The notes beneath the pieces were generated by a model, which saw only the letters and a program-made list of their open reading frames with translations, searched no databases and was not told where the DNA came from. This document shows, one piece after another, positions 1 through 5,084 of a stretch of 8,156 bases of DNA. Position 1 is the stretch's first letter. Each line of letters begins with the position of its first letter. The stretch comes from an uncultured Oceanospirillaceae bacterium (GTDB taxonomy: Bacteria > Pseudomonadota > Gammaproteobacteria > Pseudomonadales > Balneatricaceae). Made by a program: the position numbers and the translations under genes. The stretch covers positions 1-8,156 of the forward strand of contig CAMIIY010000068.1 in NCBI GenBank assembly GCA_946221045.1. Reading direction: 5' to 3'.

Positions 1-45
1 AAATAGTGTCAACCTATATCAGGACAAGACACTGAACACTGAGCC

Positions 46-237
46 TTAACGGTCAATCATCGCCTGTTTAATTTTTTCATCTGTCTTGTACTGACTCAAC
101 GCATACACCGACCAGATTGCAGCGGGAATCCAGCCAATCAGCGTGAGTTGCAGAATCAGGCAGATAATGCCGGCAATCGGCCGGCCAATGGTAAAGAACT
201 GCAGCCAGGGAATCAGCAACGCCAAAATTAACCGCAT
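46..237 (-). CDS. YqaE/Pmp3 (UPF0057) family small membrane protein
   Basis: This 63-residue protein is almost entirely two hydrophobic helices, roughly residues 3-17 and 21-47, joined by a short turn containing G18-R19-P20. A charged, probably cytoplasmic tail follows (YKTDEKIKQAMIDR). Size, the paired helices and the G-W-I-P-A-A-I-W segment near residues 35-42 fit the YqaE/Pmp3 proteolipid family. In yeast and plants Pmp3 proteins influence membrane potential and salt tolerance; bacterial members are stress-associated but poorly characterised. It is the second gene of a two-gene unit behind the FKBP isomerase, 11 bases downstream, with a strong AAGGAG site that overlaps the isomerase stop codon, so translation is probably coupled. 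The family call rests on topology and motif resemblance, because such short sequences carry little information. No obvious terminator lies in the 45 bases left in the window. Confidence 0.75.
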   Translation of the reverse strand: MRLILALLIPWLQFFTIGRPIAGIICLILQLTLIGWIPAAIWSVYALSQYKTDEKIKQAMIDR

Positions 238-244
238 GGGGTAT

Positions 245-250
245 CTCCTT
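245..250 (-). promoter_or_regulatory. Ribosome binding site overlapping upstream stop codon
   Basis: Read on the minus strand, the junction is TAAGGAGATACCCCATG. The TAA that ends the FKBP isomerase shares bases with the AAGGAG Shine-Dalgarno site of the small membrane protein. This arrangement supports termination-coupled translation and fixes the downstream start at 237. Confidence 0.7.
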
Positions 251-719
251 AAGCGGGTTCAATTCGTCCTGCCGCCAGCTCAGACTCCGTAGCCTCACGC
301 ACAGCGACAACTTCCACATCAAAATTGAGCACTTGCCCCGCAAAGGGGTGGTTACCATCCACGGTTACTTCGTCGTCATTAATTTCAACAACGGTAACGT
401 ATTCCGGCTGCCCTTCGGGGTTTTCCATCTGACAGAGCATACCCGCTTCCAGCGTATCGAATCCAGCAAATGAGTCACGGTCTACCACATAGACCTGCTC
501 TTCATTCCGTGGGCCGTAGCCCTCTTCGGGCTGCAGCTGAACCCTGAACTGATCGCCCTCCGCGCGGCCGGTCAGGGCCTTTTCCAGACCGGGCACAATA
601 TTGTGATGCCCATGCAGATAAGGCAACGGTTCACCACCACGTGAGCCCTCAATCACCTCCCCCTGTTCATTCACCAGGGAATAATGGAACAGAACAACAC
701 AATTATCTGCAATCTGCAT
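249..719 (-). CDS. FKBP-type peptidyl-prolyl cis-trans isomerase, SlyD-like
   Basis: A predicted cytoplasmic prolyl isomerase and chaperone of the SlyD/FkpB group, 156 residues, with no signal peptide. The FKBP fold is split as usual in this group: residues 1-69 carry the first part, including P33-Y34-L35-H36-G37-H38 and I41-V42-P43-G44-L45-E46. An insert-in-flap chaperone domain spans about 70-119. The FKBP fold resumes at the D121-G122-N123-H124-P125 motif with F127-A-G-Q. The end, REATESELAAG (141-151), closely resembles the same region of E. coli SlyD, but the protein then stops. It lacks the long His/Cys/Asp-rich nickel-binding tail of SlyD, so a role in nickel delivery through that tail is not supported. 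The start has an AGGTGA site six bases upstream measured from AGG. It is the first gene of a unit with the YqaE/Pmp3-like gene. FkpB is the alternative name, but the YLHGH and DGNHP motifs favour SlyD. Confidence 0.92.
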   Translation of the reverse strand: MQIADNCVVLFHYSLVNEQGEVIEGSRGGEPLPYLHGHHNIVPGLEKALTGRAEGDQFRVQLQPEEGYGPRNEEQVYVVDRDSFAGFDTLEAGMLCQMENPEGQPEYVTVVEINDDEVTVDGNHPFAGQVLNFDVEVVAVREATESELAAGRIEPA

Positions 720-756
720 ACGTCACCTATGTTTGAGCGCACTGAAAATCCGCGCC

Positions 757-762
757 AGTATA
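757..762 (-). promoter_or_regulatory. Possible -10 element for the isomerase unit
   Basis: On the minus strand this reads TATACT, five of six matches to the sigma-70 -10 consensus, about 37 bases upstream of the isomerase start. No good -35 hexamer lies 16-18 bases further upstream. The 82 bases between the esterase stop and this start contain no convincing terminator, so read-through from pdxH and the esterase is also possible. Confidence 0.3.
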
Positions 763-801
763 CCTGCTACACCGACTCGGAACGAGCCAGGCAGCTCAGG
801 T

Positions 802-1470
802 TTACAGATCCAGGCAGGCAGCCATCCATTTGCCGAGGGCCTGAATCTCTTCCAGACACACCTCATGGGCCATCATGTATTCCTGCCAGACGGGTGCATA
901 ACCCAGAGTTTGCAGATCTGATAGCGCCTGTTTACCCAGTGCAAGCGGTACGACAGGATCGCCTGCACCGTGGGCTATCCAAATCGGCAGACTCGCCTTT
1001 GCTTCATTCGGCGTTAACAGATCCAGCGTACCCAGGTAGGTCGATAAACCCGCCACACCGGCCACCTGCCCTGTATAGCTCAGAGCAGTGTGGTAAGCCA
1101 CGGCACCGCCCTGGGAAAAACCAATCAGCAGAATTCGCTCTGCCGGAATACCGGCGGCGATCTGCGCTTCAATCAGATCAATAATGCGGCGGCTGGAATC
1201 CACCATGCCGGATACATCGATTTTACGGCCGACATCCATTTCCAGAATGTCATACCAGGCCGGCATCACCATGCCGCCATTAACCGTCACCGGCTGCATC
1301 GGCGCATGGGGAAACAGAAAGCGCACCCCTGCATTCTCCGGCAGTTCAAGATAGGGCACGATAGGTTCAAAGTCATGTCCGCTGGCACCCAGGCCATGCA
1401 ACCAGATGACACAGGCATCTGCCGTGGACGTTGGCTCCAGCGTAACCAGTGTTTGTTCAGTTTCAGTCAT
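802..1470 (-). CDS. Carboxylesterase/phospholipase-type alpha/beta hydrolase
   Basis: A 222-residue serine hydrolase of the Abhydrolase_2 family (carboxylesterase, acyl-protein thioesterase and lysophospholipase relatives). Visible landmarks are the oxyanion segment W23-L24-H25-G26-L27-G28, the F53-P54-H55-A56-P57 motif typical of the family, and the nucleophile elbow G117-F-S119-Q-G-G122. The acid D171 sits in HGAGDPVVP and the base H202 in MMAHEV. Spacing of S119, D171 and H202 is close to that of the Pseudomonas fluorescens carboxylesterase. There is no signal peptide, so it should be cytoplasmic. Family members cleave short-chain esters, lysophospholipids or thioesters; the actual substrate cannot be read from the sequence. 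The start overlaps the pdxH stop by four bases (ATGA), and a GAGAGG site lies just upstream inside pdxH, so it is co-transcribed and coupled with pdxH. There is no known biochemical link to vitamin B6. Confidence 0.92.
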   Translation of the reverse strand: MTETEQTLVTLEPTSTADACVIWLHGLGASGHDFEPIVPYLELPENAGVRFLFPHAPMQPVTVNGGMVMPAWYDILEMDVGRKIDVSGMVDSSRRIIDLIEAQIAAGIPAERILLIGFSQGGAVAYHTALSYTGQVAGVAGLSTYLGTLDLLTPNEAKASLPIWIAHGAGDPVVPLALGKQALSDLQTLGYAPVWQEYMMAHEVCLEEIQALGKWMAACLDL

Positions 1471-2117
1471 GGCTGCAACCTCTCAATTAACCATTCACCC
1501 TGTTCCTGCAGACTGTAACGAAAACGGTCATGCAACCGGTTTTCACGGCCCTGCCAGAATTCAAACCGCTGCGGAATCAGAATATAACCTCCCCAGAGCG
1601 CAGGACGCGGCACATTACCTGCAGGATAACGCTGCTGAAGCATCCTGACCGTCTCTTCCAGTGTTTCCCGGTTTTCCACCGGCTGGCTCTGGCAGGACGC
1701 CGCTGCGCTGAGCCGACTGCCTGCGGGCCGTTGCTGAAAATATTCATCTGCTCTGGCACTGGGCAACTGCTCAACTTGTCCGCAAATCCGCACCTGCCGC
1801 TCCAGACCATACCAGTAAAACAACAATTCGGCCTGCGGGTTTTCCTTCAATTGCTGGCCTTTCTCACTGCGATAATCGGTATACCAGGCAAAACCTTCCG
1901 GACCAAAATGCTTCAGTAACACAATACGGGCAGCGGGCATGCCCCCGGCAGCCGCCGTTGCCAGCACCATTGACGTGGCATCATCAGGACTGACACTTAA
2001 GGCGGCATCCATCCAGCGGGAAAACTGCATGACCGGATCATCGCAAAGCGTTTCACGCCGCAGGCTTTCCGCCTGGTATTCACGTCGTGTTGCACTCAGA
2101 TCAGCATTGTCTTTCAT
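1467..2117 (-). CDS. pdxH: Pyridoxamine 5'-phosphate oxidase
   Basis: PdxH is an FMN-dependent, dimeric cytoplasmic enzyme. It oxidises pyridoxine or pyridoxamine 5'-phosphate to pyridoxal 5'-phosphate, the last step of the DXP-dependent pathway and of B6 salvage. The protein is 216 residues against 218 in E. coli, and known functional residues align at a constant offset of -3: R11 and Y14 near the N terminus, K69 in RIVLLKHF, then Y126, R130 and S134 in EYFQQRPAGS. R194 and H196 lie in the C-terminal signature FEFWQGRENRLHDR (185-198), which matches the family pattern exactly. It therefore looks fully active. The start is fixed because an in-frame TAA lies three codons upstream and the next Met (30) would lose R11/Y14. 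The best Shine-Dalgarno, AGAGGA at 2130-2135, is rather far away (12 bases). It leads a two-gene unit with the esterase and is divergent from the lipoprotein gene. Confidence 0.97.
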   Translation of the reverse strand: MKDNADLSATRREYQAESLRRETLCDDPVMQFSRWMDAALSVSPDDATSMVLATAAAGGMPAARIVLLKHFGPEGFAWYTDYRSEKGQQLKENPQAELLFYWYGLERQVRICGQVEQLPSARADEYFQQRPAGSRLSAAASCQSQPVENRETLEETVRMLQQRYPAGNVPRPALWGGYILIPQRFEFWQGRENRLHDRFRYSLQEQGEWLIERLQP

Positions 2118-2172
2118 GGGTCGTTACTATCCTCTGTTCGCGCCGCGCCATCGCGCCGATGCCTGAACGGCC

Positions 2173-2200
2173 ATCATATAAGCCCTGTTTATAACTGCAA
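2173..2200 (-). promoter_or_regulatory. Probable sigma-70 promoter for pdxH
   Basis: On the minus strand, TTGCAG (2195-2200) is separated by 16 bases from TATGAT (2173-2178), which matches five of six -10 consensus positions. The -35 box keeps the key TTG. Transcription would begin near 2166 and give a leader of about 50 bases containing GC-rich short inverted repeats (GCGCGATGGCGCG). This is a visual match only. Confidence 0.42.
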
Positions 2201-2221
2201 GCACTCCACCTGAGATGCGAC

Positions 2222-2233
2222 GTTGCCGGCAAC
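2222..2233. repeat. Perfect 12-base palindrome in divergent intergenic region
   Basis: GTTGCCGGCAAC is identical to its own reverse complement. It lies between the divergent pdxH and lipoprotein promoters, about 22 bases upstream of the proposed pdxH -35 box. It could be an operator for a dimeric regulator. It has no T-tract and no loop, so it is not a terminator. The symmetry does not extend further. The rest of the 235-base region (2118-2352) shows no small ORF or RNA gene that I can support. Confidence 0.35.
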
Positions 2234-2282
2234 AGTCCAGACAACAGGCAATAGCGGACGGCTTTGCGTGCGCAGATGAGTA

Positions 2283-2312
2283 TTCAGCTTGCTTCACCCG
2301 CGCTTTTATAGT
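2283..2312 (+). promoter_or_regulatory. Possible promoter for the lipoprotein gene
   Basis: TATAGT at 2307-2312 matches five of six -10 consensus positions and lies about 40 bases before the lipoprotein start. The best -35 at suitable spacing, TTCAGC at 2283-2288 (18-base spacer), matches only half of the consensus. No clear Shine-Dalgarno precedes the lipoprotein ATG, which hints at weak or conditional expression. Confidence 0.25.
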
Positions 2313-2352
2313 TCGATTATCTCAACTTCTGTAATGATCTGGTTCAAATACC

Positions 2353-3039
2353 ATGCGTGTTATAGGACTGATATGTATGACCCTGCTGCTTGGCGGCTGC
2401 ATGGAGCCCAGTGCACGCCCTTTTCAGCTCAAAAATCTGGCAAAAAGCGACATCGACATGGTGGCCGATGCGCATATCCGGGAAACCAAACGACTGGCCC
2501 GGTTGCTGGCCATCAAGCTCTATAAACGCAATCCCCGCGAACTGAAAAAAGTACCGGGCATGACGCTGGACCGTCGCCTGGATCAACTTTTCCCACCGAC
2601 CCGTTTAGTGCGGGGCTTTGACGAACTCGGTTATAAAGATGGCTATGAAGCGGCCCCTCTGGCGTTTTCAGCCAGCTTTGAAGGGGACCGGGTATTTGCC
2701 CTGATGGCGGGGGTTACCGGCATGCTGCACCGGGCGTACAACGGCCAGAAAGAGATATTTATACTGGATGAACTGGACCATCAGAAACTCTATAACTCTG
2801 CCCGGAATCTGGAATCCATCGCCTGGCATCTGAATAATCGCCGGGGGCCGGAGGGTGAGTTCTATCTGCTCAGCAACGGTATCAGTGACGATGGTATCAC
2901 CAACTACAGCTATGAACGCATTCTGAGCAAACTGATCAGTCTGCAGGACATGATGGCCAATATCATTGCCGACAGTACCAACCGCACCATTACCCGGGTG
3001 GTGCACAGCGCTGCATCCATGACACTGTTACCGATCTAA
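2353..3039 (+). CDS. Predicted outer-membrane lipoprotein of unknown function
   Basis: A 228-residue protein with a short lipoprotein signal peptide: M1-R2, a hydrophobic core (V3-L13) and the lipobox L13-G14-G15-C16. Cys16 should be lipidated. Position +2 is Met rather than Asp, which favours sorting to the outer membrane, facing the periplasm. The mature part is mixed alpha/beta. It has a basic helical stretch at about 40-68 (HIRETKRLARLLAIKLYKRN), a Gly/Ala-rich hydrophobic segment at about 111-126 (GDRVFALMAGVTGMLH) and a C-terminal helical region (185-228). I do not recognise a catalytic motif or named family. The start is certain, because an in-frame TGA lies six codons upstream with no other start between, and a later Met would destroy the signal peptide. 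It appears monocistronic, divergent from pdxH and convergent with the glycerate kinase gene only 10 bases away. Lipoprotein status is secure; function is unknown. Confidence 0.88.
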   Translation: MRVIGLICMTLLLGGCMEPSARPFQLKNLAKSDIDMVADAHIRETKRLARLLAIKLYKRNPRELKKVPGMTLDRRLDQLFPPTRLVRGFDELGYKDGYEAAPLAFSASFEGDRVFALMAGVTGMLHRAYNGQKEIFILDELDHQKLYNSARNLESIAWHLNNRRGPEGEFYLLSNGISDDGITNYSYERILSKLISLQDMMANIIADSTNRTITRVVHSAASMTLLPI

Positions 3040-3049
3040 GTCCGTCCGG

Positions 3050-4054
3050 TTAGCGACAACAGTCGCCTGGCTGGTTGATGCGAATATCGTAAATTTTATG
3101 GTTGTTGTTGAGGCAGAGCACAATATCAGCCCGCTCTGGCATATCTTCAAGCATCTGCTGGGTCAGGCGTTCATAGTGCTGAATGAACCGCCGGATCTCG
3201 CCTTCATCCATTATTTTAAGATGCTGGGTCGGCTGCTGGGTGTTGTAGATATAACGCACCCGTTCAGCCAGTTTTTTCTCTTGTAATGAGCGCCATTCGT
3301 ACACGGCTTCCATACTGGGTACCTTGAGCATAATCAGCATGTCCAGCATAGAAAACAGCAACTGATAGCGATCAGACAGCTGGGCATTCACATATTGCCG
3401 CCAGCTCCCGTCCGGATCCATCTCCTGCTCCAGCTCATTGATCGGCTCAATCAGTTGTGTCTCTTCCTGGGGATGTGCTCCCACACACCAACCCTCGAGC
3501 ACAATCACATCCACCGGTCCGGTCCACTCCTGCCACACCGCCTCTTCGCAGCGCTCATCTGTGGATTTATCAAACACCGGAATTTTGGTAACACTGTCAG
3601 GACCACTGTTTTTTAGGGCATAGAGTATTTCGATTCCCAGTTCCACATCATGGGTACCGGGCACACCGCGGGTTTTGAGTAATGGGTGAATACAGTCGCC
3701 AAGCTGCTGACGCTGCTGCCGGGTTTTGTAGAGGTCATCAATACTGAAGCCGACCACTTTCAGGCCAAAACCCTCTGTCAGGATCACTTCCAGTAAATTA
3801 AACAGGGTGGATTTACCCGCCCCCTGAGCACCATTGATGCCCAGTATCAACGGTCCATTTTTGTGTTTCTTACGGCAGGCAACCCAAGCCCCAAGCGGCA
3901 CATAGATCGCTTCCAGCATTTCAACCAGGCCGATATCCACACGCAGGGACTCCAGTGTAGAAGCAAAGGCTTCCTCAACAGCCGATACAGCCGAGGCTCG
4001 CTGCCGGGCGGTAAAACATAGTTCTTTCTGGGGCCAGCGGGTAATAACTGACAT
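3050..4054 (-). CDS. D-glycerate 3-kinase, plant/Tda10-type P-loop kinase
   Basis: A 334-residue cytoplasmic P-loop kinase of the GLYK/Tda10 family, predicted to phosphorylate D-glycerate to 3-phosphoglycerate using ATP. The Walker A loop is G75-A-Q-G-A-G-K81-S82-T83. Family motifs follow in order: S104-I-D-D-L-Y109, the K127-T-R-G-V-P-G-T-H-D136 segment, F161-D-K-S164, and V183-I-V-L-E-G-W-C-V-G192. A Y252-E-W-R255 segment then leads into a C-terminal helical half. These correspond to SIDDFY, RGNAGSHD, YDKS, FEGW and YKWR in the plant enzyme, and no key residue appears lost. The N-terminal 65 residues form an extra helical segment. The start has a GAGGA site that overlaps the stop codon of the upstream hydrolase. 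No other glycerate, glyoxylate or serine-cycle gene is in the window, so the source of glycerate is not shown. The family includes members called only predicted kinase, so substrate assignment is less certain than the fold. Confidence 0.88.
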   Translation of the reverse strand: MSVITRWPQKELCFTARQRASAVSAVEEAFASTLESLRVDIGLVEMLEAIYVPLGAWVACRKKHKNGPLILGINGAQGAGKSTLFNLLEVILTEGFGLKVVGFSIDDLYKTRQQRQQLGDCIHPLLKTRGVPGTHDVELGIEILYALKNSGPDSVTKIPVFDKSTDERCEEAVWQEWTGPVDVIVLEGWCVGAHPQEETQLIEPINELEQEMDPDGSWRQYVNAQLSDRYQLLFSMLDMLIMLKVPSMEAVYEWRSLQEKKLAERVRYIYNTQQPTQHLKIMDEGEIRRFIQHYERLTQQMLEDMPERADIVLCLNNNHKIYDIRINQPGDCCR

Positions 4055-4060
4055 CTTTCA

Positions 4061-4066
4061 TCCTCA
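4061..4066 (-). promoter_or_regulatory. Ribosome binding site overlapping hydrolase stop codon
   Basis: On the minus strand the junction reads TGAGGATGAAAGATG. The TGA stop of the alpha/beta hydrolase forms part of the GAGGA Shine-Dalgarno of the kinase, whose ATG at 4054 follows eight bases after GAGG. An earlier ATG inside the junction is out of frame. This supports coupled translation. Confidence 0.65.
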
Positions 4067-4930
4067 GTTGGCAGCGGGATTTCCGGTCAGGGCACTGTGT
4101 TGTCGCAGCCAGTGCTGAATATGGTGGATCTGTTCCGCTTCCATCAGTGAAGGGGCATGTTCAATCCCGGGTAACGATAACAGACTGAGGTTAGGATTCG
4201 CCTGCATTCTGCGCACCGTGGCTTCCTGCAGCACATCTGACGCTTCACCCCAGATCAACAGCTGCGGTATCTGCAGCAACTGCCACATCGCCCAGAGATC
4301 AACATCTTCACCGGCATGCAGGCGAGTGGCCGTGGCAATGGCCGGGTCATAATGCAGTTGATAAACCCCGTCCTGCTCCCGCACACCCCAACGGGCGAGG
4401 TGCTGCCACTGGGTATCCGTCAGATGCCTCAGGGCCGGATAGCGCGCACGCATAAACTGCTCGGCCTCGGCCAGCGTCGCAAAACGGTGCTCTCCCAGAT
4501 AATCTGCAATACGTTGCAGGGCACTGGATGGCACAAAGGGACCGATATCATTCAGCACCAGCGTCCGGATGGGGGACTCAGGCAGCGCCGCCAGACACAT
4601 GCCGATCAGGCCACCCATGGAAGTACCCACCCAATCCACCGCATCGACACCCAGTCTGGCAATCAGGGCGGTCATATCCTGCATATACTGACCGATATGA
4701 TACATCTGAGGCTGTGGTAACCAGTCACTGTCGCCCCGCCCCACCACATCCGGACAGATCACCCGGTAATCACGGGACATGGCCTGGGCCAGTTCATCAA
4801 AGTCACGGCTGTTGCGCGCCAGACCATGCACACAGAGCAGCACACGATCATTCTGATCACTGCCCCACTGCCGATACACCATCCGGTGAAAACCGTTTTC
4901 ATGTAAACATCGTACTTCAGCTGTATGCAT
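4064..4930 (-). CDS. Alpha/beta fold hydrolase (substrate unknown)
   Basis: A 288-residue cytoplasmic hydrolase of the Abhydrolase_1/6 superfamily with a complete apparent triad. H35-G36 (CVHGLARNSRDF) forms the oxyanion region. The strand D61-V-V-G-R-G-D-S68 is the classic D-x-x-G-x-G-x-S element. The nucleophile elbow is G102-T-S104-M-G-G107, the acid is probably D232 in WGEASDVL, and the base is H258 in GIEHAPSL. A helical cap domain spans about 131-215. Members include esterases, haloperoxidase-like and C-C hydrolases, so the substrate cannot be named. It is the first gene of a unit with the glycerate kinase, nine bases upstream of it, which suggests co-expression. Only a weak AGGG site precedes the start, within an AGGGCGCGCC stretch. 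It is transcribed away from the RND pump genes. Confidence 0.9.
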   Translation of the reverse strand: MHTAEVRCLHENGFHRMVYRQWGSDQNDRVLLCVHGLARNSRDFDELAQAMSRDYRVICPDVVGRGDSDWLPQPQMYHIGQYMQDMTALIARLGVDAVDWVGTSMGGLIGMCLAALPESPIRTLVLNDIGPFVPSSALQRIADYLGEHRFATLAEAEQFMRARYPALRHLTDTQWQHLARWGVREQDGVYQLHYDPAIATATRLHAGEDVDLWAMWQLLQIPQLLIWGEASDVLQEATVRRMQANPNLSLLSLPGIEHAPSLMEAEQIHHIQHWLRQHSALTGNPAAN

Positions 4931-4967
4931 GGCGCGCCCTGTACTCAGAGAACCTCTATTATTCAGT

Positions 4968-5026
4968 ACGTTAGCATGGCCAGCCTAATTGTAAAGAAAT
5001 GCAATGCCGGCTGAACTCTTCGTCAA
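4968..5026 (-). promoter_or_regulatory. Possible promoter(s) for the hydrolase-kinase unit
   Basis: Two overlapping candidates appear on the minus strand in the 154-base divergent region. One is TTTACA (4990-4995), a 16-base spacer and TAACGT (4968-4973) preceded by TGC, an extended -10 arrangement. The other is TTGACG (5021-5026), a 17-base spacer and the poor -10 TGCATT (4998-5003). I found no convincing promoter in the opposite direction for the efflux genes. Confidence 0.28.
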
Positions 5027-5084
5027 GTTTCAGCTACCATGGCCATTGTGATGTTTTTAACGGTTTTTTTCAGGAACAGAATCC

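Noticed and set aside
5..33. Inverted repeat AGTGTC...GACACT downstream of the small membrane protein gene, as a terminator
   Set aside because: The stem is only six bases with a 17-base loop and is followed by ATTT at the window edge; too weak to call.
783..797. GAGC...GCTC hairpin downstream of the esterase as a terminator
   Set aside because: The stem is four bases and there is no T-tract.
684..1184. Plus-strand open frame of 166 codons opposite the esterase
   Set aside because: It is antisense to a well-supported hydrolase, rich in Pro, Arg and His as expected of a shadow frame, and has no recognisable domain.
4931..4938. GGCGCGCC palindrome just upstream of the hydrolase start
   Set aside because: It sits between a weak ribosome binding site and the ATG, and short GC palindromes are common; there is no supporting context for a regulatory site.
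4528..4974. Plus-strand open frame of 148 codons opposite the alpha/beta hydrolase
   Set aside because: Composition is shadow-like (Pro, His, Arg-rich), with no family motif, and the opposite strand carries a complete catalytic triad.
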